Notes under the pieces: generated by a model
What the model was told of the DNA's origin: nothing
The model's input: only the letters and a program-made list of their open reading frames with translations
Databases searched by the model: none
Shown: positions 1 through 9,957 of the stretch, piece by piece
Layout: each line of letters starts with the position of its first letter
Numbering within the stretch: the stretch's first letter is position 1
Assembly (NCBI RefSeq): GCF_002127325.2
Contig: NC_035447.2
Span: forward strand, 25,043,780-25,107,779
DNA length: 64,000 nucleotides
Direction: 5' to 3'
DNA from: Helianthus annuus
Lineage: Eukaryota; Streptophyta; Magnoliopsida; Asterales; Asteraceae
Program-made: the position numbers and the translations under genes

Positions 1-274
1 TTGTGAGATTAAACTTTTAGAGGACACGGGGTGGTCCGTTATACCACCCCTACAACGCGTGATAACACCACGCTACACCGCCGCCTCCATTCCTATAACG
101 CGTTATAACATTAACGCGTGGAACAGATAACGCGTTGAACATTGAAATGACCGTTTGAATATTTTGAATATTTTGACCGTTTGGCACAAATATTACCGTT
201 TGGGGATAAATCATAAAACTATCCAATTCAACTCCAAAATTTTACATCTCAATCTAAATAATTTTACAATACAC

Positions 275-842
275 ATGGAAGGTTCAAGCAAGAGAGGTGG
301 GGGTTCGAAAAAAAGAGGTTCGGGTACGAAGAAAAATCCCGTAAGACCCAAGGTTCGAGCGAATCTTGGCGAGCCGACGCGCTTTAGGTTGCAAGACGAA
401 CCCGACCAAGTCCCACCCTTTCAAACCCAACAATATCCACCCTTTCAAACCCAACAATATCCACCCTTTCAATCGCAAACGTACCAAAACCAACCGTTCG
501 TTCCACCGTTTCAACCTCACCAATTTCAATCGCAAACGTATCAAACCCAACCCCACACACTCGACCCACTACTAGAAAGTGGTGGCGGAGTCGATCTTTA
601 GAATCGAAGAGGAGAAAATGACCCAATTCAAGAAGGCCGAACAAAGAAAAGAAACAATGATGTCCCTAAAAGTTGAACGCGAGCATGCGTACAAGGAACA
701 CTTGAAAACGATTGAAAGACAAAATGATTTAAAAATCTTGTGTGAAAACCACGCCCATCTCGACGAACCATTCAAGTCAATTGTCATTCAACAAAAGCGC
801 GCGATTTACGCAAAGTGGGGTTGGGAGATGCCACCCGTTTAG
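275..842 (+). pseudogene. PIF/Harbinger ORF1-like remnant (NAM-associated type), frameshifted
   Basis: Two overlapping frames look like the two ends of one protein. The first (ATG at 275) is a basic Gly/Ser/Lys start followed by a Pro/Gln-rich tract with a repeated QYPPFQT motif. The second (about 579-842) is a charged, probably coiled-coil tail rich in Glu/Lys that ends at 842. This head-plus-tail layout is known for the accessory ORF1 (Myb/SANT plus NAM-associated tail) of plant PIF/Harbinger transposons. The central SANT domain is missing and the tail is in another frame, so an internal deletion is likely. No DDE transposase lies nearby. Assignment is from composition and family knowledge, with no alignment. 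Confidence 0.5.
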
Positions 843-964
843 TTGTTTTTTTATTTGGCTATGTAATTTATTTTTAAAGTTTAATGAAATTTATAATTTA
901 GTGTTTTATTTTTAATTTCTAATTTTAAAATGAAAATTAAAAAAATTGGGAGTGATAGAATTCC

Positions 965-1077
965 ATCACTAGTGATTCCACCCCTCCTACATTTCTATCA
1001 CTAGTGATAGAAATTTGGTTGATGACATGACATGATTTTATTGGACAATGGGAGTGATAGAATCTATCACTAGTGAT
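965..1077. repeat. three copies of palindrome ATCACTAGTGAT
   Basis: The 12-bp perfect palindrome ATCACTAGTGAT occurs at 965-976, 997-1008 and 1066-1077, each in a GGGAGTGATAGAA-like context. They lie just after the Harbinger-like ORF remnant, so they are probably subterminal repeats of that element. Confidence 0.6.
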
Positions 1078-1316
1078 TCCTTATATATAAAGAGTCCAAT
1101 AAATTTTCAGTTTCACATTTAAAAAAAAATCTATATAAAAATAAATTTTATTCCCACGATCGAACATTTATTTAATATATTACAAATAGCATGTATATGG
1201 CAAACAGTTTAAAGGCAAGAACTTAATTTCATTTCTTATATCACGAAACAAACACAACAGTCACTTCAGATATAACCAACTAGCATGCATTCGATCATTG
1301 CATATAAGCCAAACTA

Positions 1317-1658
1317 CTAGTGGCAGTAATACATCTTAAGGCACTGCCTATCACCAGCGTTATAATTCTTTTCGCCTTGACAGTTTTTCGCACAAGCTGG
1401 TTCACTTTTCTTGAGAGCATCATAAGATATTTTGTTTGTGTCGGCAAGAATCCGTCGATGTTCTTCGTTGTCCATGAGAAACTCTTCAGCTTCTTCCACT
1501 AGCGTTGGGCACAGCGCCATAGTGCCATTGCACATATCTGCATACCTCTTTGATGAGGATAGAGATCCTTCACAATGATTGATCATCATGAGGATGATTG
1601 ATAGTAATAAAATGACACAAGTCAAGATGGTGTTTCTTGATCTATGATCACTTGCCAT
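1317..1658 (-). CDS. RALF-like secreted peptide precursor, copy 1
   Basis: This encodes a 113-residue preproprotein of the rapid alkalinization factor family, secreted signals normally sensed by FERONIA-type receptor kinases. Visible in order: a hydrophobic signal peptide (about residues 10-27), a conserved CNGTMALCP propeptide segment, an acidic stretch, the dibasic RRILA site expected for subtilase S1P, then KISYDALKK (the YISY region) and four cysteines. C2-C3 and C3-C4 spacings are 12 and 5 residues, matching what I know of classical RALF peptides. The C1-C2 loop is only 3 residues against about 9. The start at 1658 was chosen because copies 2-4 begin equivalently (MA..SRNTIL); a 49-codon upstream extension is not conserved. 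The gene has no intron. Confidence 0.88.
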   Translation of the reverse strand: MASDHRSRNTILTCVILLLSIILMMINHCEGSLSSSKRYADMCNGTMALCPTLVEEAEEFLMDNEEHRRILADTNKISYDALKKSEPACAKNCQGEKNYNAGDRQCLKMYYCH

Positions 1659-1925
1659 TTCTCTCTTCTTTTCTTTTATGGATGAAATTGTGTTTATTAG
1701 TAGATGGTTATAAAGGAATCGAAGATTGATCACTTGCATGAAGATAAGGTTGTGATTTGTCAACACGTGATAAAAGGCAATCACCTTTTGTTTTTGTATG
1801 CACAAACAATGATGTTATGTTAGAATAGACAAGCACGTTAGTTAATCGAAAATAGAATAGACAAGCACGTTGTCTATGACATGGGAGCAGTGGCGCAGTT
1901 TGACGTTTTCTAGTTGGTTTATAGT

Positions 1926-2043
1926 AATGTTGGTATACCAAGGTTTTTTTCTTTTTATTTTTGTGTATGTATCTTTGGTGCTAGCGGATGGCTAGGTGAT
2001 AATAAATTCTATTTTGTTGGTCGTTCAAAAAAAAAAAAAAAAA
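1926..2043 (+). repeat. possible retroposon 3' end with poly-A
   Basis: A T-rich stretch is followed by a GCTAGCGGATGGCTAGG segment and then a run of about 16 A at 2028-2043. This looks like the tail of a plant L1-type insertion, but no coding sequence precedes it and no target duplication was identified. Confidence 0.25.
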
Positions 2044-2367
2044 GAAATCAACCAAATAAATTTAATATTACGAAGTTGAACAATTGTTATGTGCAATTAA
2101 TAATTAATTATTAAAATATAAAATAAAGTAAAATAACATTTTCAAATTTAAGTTTCATAAAATAAAAAAGTATTAAAAGATGTAAATAATACATCAATTA
2201 AAATTACTTTTGTAGAACTAAAAAAAATAAAATGAAAACAATAGTAAAAGAGAAGAATAAAGAATGGCTCAAAAGTTAAACGAAGAGACATAAAATGTTT
2301 CTTGATTTGAATAAAATTCATAACATTTGTGACGTTCAACTTTCTTAATTATTTTTGAGGGGAAAAG

Positions 2368-4132
2368 ATCAAATAGAAAGTTTATTTTGGCTAGGAAGTG
2401 TAGGAAACAATAGGATTAAGGGTAAAGGGGGCATCCCCTAATGAGGTGAGGGGAAACTTTTTTTAACCCAATCATACGTTGCCATGTCATTTCCTCTCTA
2501 TAACTTCCCTCTTGTCCAAAAACGTACGGGGTGCACCCCTCTTAAGGGAATTGTTTTTTTATTCAAAAAAAAAATTGATTGGTTGTTACAAGCTATGGGC
2601 CCCACCATCAACTCTCTTCTTGTGCGGTGACTTCTCCCCCAACCCCCTCCCCGATTTGGCTCCCCGCCTGGATGGCGGCACCTCTCCCGCTCGGCAAAGT
2701 TGGTCCCCGAAGGGAGTCACCGAGGGTGCCCCGCTCCCCCTAAAACTTGTGACAACATTTAAATAAAGAAAATGAGTATTTTAGTCAATCCAACCTTTTC
2801 TTCTTCATTTTCAAAACCCAGTAACTTCAAAAACCCACCATTTTCAAAACCCACCATCTTCAACCATTTCTTCACTTTCTATCTCAATAATCACTACATT
2901 ATAGTGCGATTTTCATCACCAATCAATGATTCAAACACCCGATCAACGTGTTCTTCAGCTTTTTTGAAGAAAACCCAGTTTAATTTCATAAAAAAATCTC
3001 GTTTTTTCCGGTGATTTTGGAGATAATCACTCGATTCGTTCGATTCGAACGCTGATAAGTGTTTCAATCATTCAAAATTCGTCAATTGTTGAAGAAATCA
3101 CTTCGATCCATGTAAGAAATTCTTTAATTTCATTTTTACGATTTGGGTTTTTGATTTAGTCATTGCGTTTTACGATCATGGCGGGGGTCCGGGGGCAGCG
3201 CCCCTGGTAGCGGGGTCCCATGGGCGGCAGCCCCTGGCGGGGTCCAAGGGACAGTAATTCGTAGACAATTCAGACAGTTCACAGACAATTCACAGACAGT
3301 TCCCAGACAGTTTTATGTGTCCATTGCGTTTTAGAAATAAGAGAGTTTTATGTGTTTTCTGGCTATTGCGTTTTAGAAAAAAACACATTTTAAGTGTTTT
3401 TAGTCATTGCGTTTTAGGTAAAACACATTTTTAAAGTATTTTTAGTCATTGCGTTTTAGGTAAAACACATTTTTAAGTGTTTTCAGTCCATTGTGTTTTA
3501 GAATGAGTCATTTTTAAGTGTTTTCTGGCCATTGCGTTTTACAAATAAGACATTTCTTTGTGTTTTTTGTGCATTGCGTTTTAGGTAAAACACATTTTTA
3601 TGTGTTTTTAGTCCATTGCGTTTTAGAAAGTACATTGTCTTTTGAGTTTTTAGGCTATTGCGTTTTAGAAATAAGACATTTCTTTGTGTTTTCTGGCAAT
3701 TGCGTTTTACAAATAAGTCATTTCTTTGTGTTTTTTGTGCATTGCGTTTTAGAAAAATGTCATTTTTTAGGTTTTTTTTTCATTGCGTTTTACGTAACTG
3801 GGGGTTTTTCTATTGCGTTTTACGCAACTGGGTTTTAATTTTTTTTTAAATATAGCAATAGTATACTCTTTTTAAAGATAAACGTTCGTTTTTTTTACAA
3901 TTTTTATAAAAAAATAATGTCGTATGAAAGAGTTATTAACGTTTAAAAAATGGGGGGGAATTGGAGGAGAGAGAAACTATTGGCTTGGATTGACTAGAAT
4001 GCCCCTAAACAAACTCACGCGCCTCTTTTCTTCCCTTCAATTTCCATCATTTAATCTTAGCCCTTGATTAACTAAATGGATGGTCAAAATCACTTCCTAG
4101 CCTTCCTAGCCAAATAAACTTCCTATTGTATC
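2368..4132. mobile_element. long terminal-inverted-repeat element (Mutator-like?)
   Basis: The segment at 2368-2400 is an imperfect inverted copy of 4101-4132; both read AAGTTTATTT(T)GGCTAGGAAG on one strand or the other. The interior has a GC-rich block near 2600-2750, a GC-rich block near 3180-3250 and the minisatellite listed separately. No transposase frame is visible. Long inverted ends and a non-coding interior suggest a non-autonomous Mutator-like element. The exact ends and target duplication were not resolved. Confidence 0.45.
3316..3830 (+). repeat. about 42-bp minisatellite with core CATTGCGTTTTA
   Basis: The motif (C/T)ATTGCGTTTTA(G/C) recurs about 13 times at roughly 42-bp spacing (for example near 3323, 3363, 3405, 3448, 3530, 3572, 3614, 3655, 3698, 3742, 3780, 3811). 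Spacers are A/T-rich and contain AAACACATTTTTAAGTGTTTT-like blocks. Long open frames across it are by-products of the periodicity, not genes. Confidence 0.85.
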
Positions 4133-4451
4133 TCCACCCTTGTTTTGAGATTCAGTTTATGTACAGATTTAGAGTTTTTTTTTTCTTTTTACGTAAACAC
4201 TAACATCAAAATAGACAGCTACACGACATATTTAGCACGACTAAATAATACTTGTTCAAACATTTACACGACACATTTAACACGACTAAATAATACTTGT
4301 TCAATATCATTATTAATAAGACGACACGCTTAACACAATCATTGAGAGACTCACCAAAACATGGTGTAAAAACAATCATTGAGAGACTCACCAAAACATG
4401 GTGTAAAAATAAGATGACAGAATTAACACGATTAAAAAAAAGTAGCTAAAC

Positions 4452-4610
4452 CAATTATCTCTTGGCCTAGTGGTCAAGGGGGAGGTGAGAAGTTTTGATT
4501 CTCTTGTAGGTTATGGGTTTAATTCCAAGCATGATGGATTTTAATACCAACTTGGTGATACTAACTACTAACCTAGTTAGCGACATCCTAACTGTACGCC
4601 GTTAAAAAAG
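4452..4610 (+). mobile_element. tRNA-derived SINE
   Basis: CTTGGCCTAGTGGTCAAGG resembles a pol III box A. About 35 bp downstream, GGGTTTAATTCC resembles box B. The layout (CTAGTGGTCAAGGGGGAGGTGAG followed by a tRNA-like T arm) matches plant SINEs. A body and a short A-rich end (GTTAAAAAAGTAG) follow. Target duplications were not resolved. Confidence 0.55.
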
Positions 4611-5025
4611 TAGTTAAAAATTACAATCCACATGTAGTTATAATATATTTAACTAACAGTAGCTATATAACTATGTGGCTTCGATAAACGGTTATTTTAT
4701 AAGCCGCCAACTCTAGTTAATACTGATTTCAACTCTAGGTATGAAGGTTCCTCAGGTCAGGCTCGTCACCTCCTAGCTTGTACCTATAACACGAAAGAAC
4801 CCGTTAGAAGGGGCCAAAGACCGGGGTCTCTAGACCACTCTCCGACGCTTAACATTAGGAATCTATCCAAGAAGAATGTATAAACGTAAAGATGTATGTA
4901 TAAGTATAAGAGAGATAGAGAATGCTTAGGGATGTTGTTGTCGATATCCAACGTTTAGCTAGCAGCTGTGGTGATTCCAGGTTGCGTAGCTCGAGACTAG
5001 AAGCTGCTGGTGTAGTACCTCAAGA

Positions 5026-5760
5026 CAGTGGTGGATCCAGGAATTTTTTTCATTGGGTTCACTTTTAGATACTCTAATTTCATATGTCTGAACATATAAA
5101 ATTTCGGGTCGGTTCGACGGTTCGAATTCAGTAAGGTTCATCACATAATAAAAGTTCGATACAATAATGAAAAGAACATCGTTATTAGAAATTTAAAAAC
5201 ACGTAATCTATAAAGTACGATACAATAATGAAAAGAATATCGTTATTAGAAATTTAAAAACACATAATCTAAAATACGAATGTCTTTACGAGTAAAAAAA
5301 CTACCTAGAATTGTGCCTTACGAGTTTTTTATCATTTGAAAACGTTGCGTTACATTACACTCTCGATTACACACCCATCCAAAGTCCAAAAATCCACCAA
5401 ATGGCTAGACTTGGTCCAAAAACAACAAAACAAACCATATTACAAAATTCCAATTATGGGGAAAAAGAGGTGCTTGGTAAGGAATGCAAGTGGTAGCTGG
5501 GAGAGGATGGAGGCAGGAAGCTAAATTGGTTTTACATTTTACAAAAAAGTAACAAAGAAAAACAGAGAATCAAGATTCGAACTTGGGATGACATAGTTGG
5601 AAACAACGCCCTGAACCAACGGATCACTAGCCATTTATGTCTATGGGTTCACCCATAATTTATTATGGGTTCCTTTTCAATTTTATATATACGTTTTAAT
5701 ATAAATTACAAATCGAATGGGTTTCTAGGAACCCGGTGTTTGAATATAAATTTGCCCCTG
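5026..5760. mobile_element. hAT-like non-autonomous element, imperfect 8-bp TSD
   Basis: The element begins CAGTGGTGGATCCAGG and ends ...TTTGCCCCTG, so the outer ends are short inverted repeats (CAG.GG). It is flanked by CCTCAAGA (5018-5025) and CCTCAAGG (5761-5768), matching at 7 of 8 positions, the size expected for hAT. Inside are two near-identical segments around 5160-5190 and 5220-5250. No transposase is present. Confidence 0.6.
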
Positions 5761-6229
5761 CCTCAAGGGCTAGCAGCTCAGAGGGTCAGCAACTTAGCAT
5801 AGTTGATAAGTTGTAATTGTATTCTAGTGAGAACGAGAATTGTATTGTAGAGAGAGTTGTAGTGAGAGTATTTCCTGAAGCTGGGGGAAGACTCCCTTTT
5901 ATAGGCGAAGAGATCTGCCTTGGGAAGCTTGTGCCAGCTCACACCTTCTATAGGTGGTAAGGCTTATCCTGGTCTTACCTTTTTTGGTAAGTGTCAGGTT
6001 TATGTTTAATCAATGTCACATTTATGCACTTTTGGGCAAAGTCCCGTCACTTTGACCCACCGAGTTCAAGTCCCGATGTGTATACTAACTTGAGCTTCTG
6101 GTCACCAGCTTTTGATATGTCAGCTTCCTGCCGGAAGTTTCTAGCTTCCGATTTTGTTATTCATTATGATTATTATTGTTCTCAGCCTTGCTGAGCGGGA
6201 GCTTCTGGGTACCCACAAACTTTACGAGA

Positions 6230-6388
6230 ATCGTTGCGGTCACAAAATTTGCGACCGTTTTACGACGAATCTGGGTTGGTCTTTAATTTTCGATTGTTTT
6301 GGTTTTAGTCACAAATTGGTCGCTAATTTTGCGACCGTCTTATGTTAGTCGCAAAATTTGATCGCAATTGTCTAGTTTTCTAATAGTG
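6230..6388. repeat. CACTA-like terminus with TTTGCGACC subterminal repeats
   Basis: The motif (A)AATTTGCGACC and its complement recur at about 6247, 6335 and 6350. The block ends in TTTTCTAATAGTG, the reverse complement of a CACTATTAGAAAA end typical of CACTA transposons. The opposite end was not found, so this is a single terminus or a fragment. Confidence 0.4.
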
Positions 6389-6619
6389 TATCCCCCCAGT
6401 TATAAGTATTGATGTTGTAAATATTAGTGCTTATGACTCTGTAAGATGTTTGTGTTAGGGAGCCTTTGCTTTAATTTGTCTATGAATAGGTCTATGGCTT
6501 ATGCTAGGAAGCTGTGATTCCTCTGGTTCGTGCTTCTTCTTGTAATGTGTGCCATTTTATTAGTTTTTGTGTAATATAGAAATTTCAGATGTCAGATAGG
6601 GAAGCTAGAAACGCGCAAC

Positions 6620-7480
6620 TTATTTTTTTGAACAGCGAAACTTCTATATTAAAAATATAGAAACCGGGCCAACAAGCAACTGCAACCCGACACTTAAAAA
6701 ACTACATCACAAATATTGAAATCAACCCATCCAGCCCAATCTAAATTACAATATTTTGATCTACTCTTAATCCATATATACGAATTTTCCTTTATAACGT
6801 CCACCGTTCTATTGAAGTGGGTGTGGATGTTGTTGAAGGTCTTGTCATTCCTCACCTTCCATATCTCCCATGTCGCTACCAGCGACATTAAGACCGCACC
6901 AATAATCTTCTTCCAATCTTTTGACCCGTTCGACGCATTAGCCATGCCAAGAATTTGAAATAGAGACTGGTCTCCTTTTGGGAAAGGAAGCTTTAGCCAA
7001 ACCAAAACCGACCACCAAATGGACTTAGCAATCCAACAATCCCATATAATGTGATCCACCGACTCTTCCCTTAGCCCGCAACGTGAGCATAAATGATCAA
7101 CCAAGGCGACACCCCGAAGCGCAAGATTAATTTTAGAAGGAATCCGATTTAATGAGACTCTCCAAGAAAAAATATTAATTTTAGGTGGAACCCAATTATT
7201 CCAAAAAGACCAAGGGACACTTTCATTTGAAACTTTGGCCTCATGAATCATGCGCCTCAACCCATTAACTGTCAACAGATCCTTGGCTCTATTCTTCCAA
7301 GTCCAATAATCTTGTCCCCCTTTTAAAATTGTGTTGCCCAGAATCTATCTGTTCTAAAGAGCCCAATTGTTGGGCTTGTACCCCATCCAAATTCTCACAA
7401 TCCCAACTCCACCTCCATAGAGCTTGCGTGGCCCCATCCCAGTAATCCGAAACAGCGACTTCTTTATTTCTAGCAACTTT
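6620..7480 (-). pseudogene. 5'-truncated L1-type LINE, reverse-transcriptase zinc-binding C-terminus
   Basis: On the minus strand 6694-7275 encodes the zf-RVT region found at the end of plant L1 ORF2: WxxWVPPKINIFSWRV, then SRIPSK-like text, CSRCGLREESVDHIIWDC and IWW. Upstream (7276-7480) the frame continues after a shift with the WTWKNRAKDLL segment and a W-rich YW.GATQALWRW segment that normally precede zf-RVT. The reverse-transcriptase and endonuclease domains are missing, so the insertion is 5'-truncated. A short T run at 6622-6629 could be the remnant of its poly-A tail. Confidence 0.8.
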
Positions 7481-8590
7481 GAAAAGATATTTAAGGTAAA
7501 TGACTCAATGGTTGATCAATACTAATAGTATTAAGGTAAATGACACTGTAATTGAATCAAGACATGTTCAAGTTTTGTAAATACGAGTTTTACAATAAAT
7601 AGGACTCAATGGTTCAACTGAAATATTTCAAAAAAAAAAATCGATGCCCAACGAACGAGATGAAATGATATAATTTCCAAGGTGACTAGGTTTAAGCCAA
7701 AAGAGATTTATGATCAATAGATGTCTAAATCGAATGTTTACAAGTTGTGAATGACTTTTAGAATCAATAGAATTCATTGTCAAATGAAAACTTACTTTAG
7801 TTGTCAATTAAGGAAGACTCAGAATCAACAAGCTCAAATGAAATAGAAGCACGAAAAATGATTTGTCAACTATCAAACCATGACATGAGAAAAATCAATG
7901 TGTTGACCTTTATTGAATTGCAAGGATACACCACAATACAACAGAGTTTAGTGTATCATTGTCTTAATACATAATTGCATCAAGACTATTTTTCCATGAT
8001 GAATCAAACGAAAGACGTACGTAGTTTTGCATGATTCTTATGATTATGATTAGCCCAAGCTATAAGTTTATACCGACATCGCAAGGATTCGTATTGAAAT
8101 AGTTCAATAATTATGGTGACCGAACAAATTCACTGTGTTCGTAATCAACTGAAAGTTTTAATGAAGTAAATTTGGATATTCATTTCAGATAAATTTTATA
8201 GGATTTTCAATTGATGATGAAAGACCAAATGAATATCATAGAATTTTTTATTAATGATTAAAGAATCTTTAGAGATACACCGGAATATAATACGAATTTG
8301 TGTACTCTTATCTTAACACATAATTGTATTAAGACTGTTTAAGATAATGAACCAACATAAATTAAATAAATAAATCTGTACATCAGGTGTGAGAATGAGA
8401 TTACCTCAAGCTTCAAGTTAATGAAAACGCAACCACAAGGTGTCGTAACCAAATAAATGATTCAATGAAAGTGAAGACCAAACAAGTCTGTTATGGTTCT
8501 GAATAGATGAAGTACTTGACAGGATTCATTTATTTAATAACTTGGATTTGTACTAGGGTCAAATAATAACCTAACTTAGATATTACATAT
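7481..8590. other. no recognisable feature
   Basis: AT-rich sequence without an open frame I recognise. It may be decayed retrotransposon DNA belonging to the Ty3 remnant beside it, but no domain or terminal repeat is visible. Confidence 0.4.
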
Positions 8591-8599
8591 CAGCAATTA

Positions 8600-9738
8600 C
8601 GTCTGGAATCATTTATGCTTCCTGCATAGTAAGTACGAATGCTCGTGCATTCTTCTTAGCTCCGTATGTTGTTTTTGCCTTGTTGTCGGGTGCTTTAGTC
8701 AGTTTCGGGCAATATGGTTTGATGTGCCCTGTTTCTCCGCAATTGAAACAGATATTAGTTTTTCCTTCTATATTCTTCCTCTATATGCCCGGTCATCTTG
8801 CAAAAGTTACAGTAGGGTGTTCACCTAAAATGACATTTTCCTGAATGCTTTTTATTACAGTTTCTGTAGGTAGGTTGCTCCAATGACGGTTCAGTTCCTT
8901 TCTTCTTATAGCAATCATTAAGGCAAAATTCTTGGAAAATTTCTAGGCTAACTCTTTCTTCTTGTTTTCTTCTTTTGTGCAGATTAGTCCATCTGTCAGG
9001 ATGTTAGCTAGTTCAACTGTTTCTTCAATTCTCGGATTTCACTAACTAATCCCCAAATATAACGAGAAATTAGTACGGGTTTAGGTGAAGCCAGGGTTGG
9101 TACCATTCTTGCGTATTCGAAAAACTTTGTCGTATATTCACGACAATTCACATTTATCATTTTATGATTTAGGAACTTGATAGCCATTTGTTCCTTTTCA
9201 TAAGGGGACAAAATTTCCTTTCTGCCATTTCCTTGAATTTTTCCCAGTTCATGGCATAAGCTATGTCATTTCCTTTTGCCTGAAGAATTGTATTCCACCA
9301 TTCTAAGGCTTCTTCCTTAAAGAGGTTGGAAGCATACATCACCTTATCTTCTTTGGCACATTTGCTGATTGTAAGAACAGCTTCTCTCTTTTCCAACCAT
9401 CGCAGAGCAGCTGTGGCTCCTTCACGGCCTGCGAACTTAGTTGGTTTACAAGCTAGAAATTCTTTGTAGGCACCCGAGAGTCATCGCCTTCATTTTCTTG
9501 GGAAATGGGGTTTTGATAATATCATCATTGCCTCCATTGACACTATGGCTAAAATTGTCATCACGAGTATGCTTGCTACTCACAGCTTTGGTGTGTTCTA
9601 GGGGGTTTTAACAGCTTTAATTACTAAAGGTATAACATTAGCTATTCCTTGGGCTATTATATTTTCTATAGCATTTTTATCCAAAGGATTTTCATTATTA
9701 GCATGAATTTCTGGATTATGTGATACTTCATTCGACAT
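8600..9738 (-). pseudogene. Ty3-type gag remnant
   Basis: Reading minus from an ATG at 9738 gives a gag-like start, then in broken frames the Retrotrans_gag core (YASNLFKEEALEWW...WEKFKEMAERKFCP, about 9200-9340). Next is a second conserved block (EYTTKFFEYARMVP) and two CCHC zinc knuckles; the better one reads CFNCGETGHIKPYC near 8730-8770. Several stops and frameshifts break it, and no protease or polymerase follows before 8500. It lies downstream of the primer-binding site and LTR at 9941-12212 and is the start of that element's internal region. Confidence 0.82.
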
Positions 9739-9940
9739 CTGAAATGCAAACATTTTCAATTATTAATATCACAGAATAATTAAAACAAAATAATACTCTT
9801 AAGAATCATATGTGCATATATATATATATATATATAGTTTAAATCTACAAAAATAACACATATGTTACCTTGTATTAATTTCCTAACTTTATTGTTTAAG
9901 TTTAGGTATTAAAAGAACACCTAAATAGCTTAAACCAGTG

Positions 9941-9952
9941 GCTCTAATACCA
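9941..9952 (-). promoter_or_regulatory. retrotransposon primer-binding site
   Basis: On the minus strand this reads TGGTATTAGAGC, one mismatch from the common initiator-Met complement TGGTATCAGAGC. It lies 5 bp inside the LTR boundary at 9958, the expected place. Confidence 0.75.
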
Positions 9953-9957
9953 AATTC

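Noticed and set aside
155..274. Upstream 40-codon extension of the Harbinger-like frame
   Set aside because: The stretch before the ATG at 275 is AT-rich and not protein-like; the basic Gly/Lys-rich start at 275 is the natural one.
1659..1805. Longer N-terminus for RALF copy 1
   Set aside because: The extra 49 codons have no counterpart in copies 2-4 and would bury the signal peptide.
3518..3849. Open frames of 106 and 63 codons
   Set aside because: They are translations of the 42-bp minisatellite and repeat in all frames.
5570..5635. tRNA-like stretch with GATTCGAACTTGGGATGACA
   Set aside because: It resembles a tRNA T arm in reverse, but no acceptor stem or anticodon arm could be folded. 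It lies inside the hAT-like element.
4735..6200. LTR-like promoter sequence split by the hAT-like element
   Set aside because: The flanks read like a retrotransposon LTR, but no second copy, primer site or coding region confirms it.
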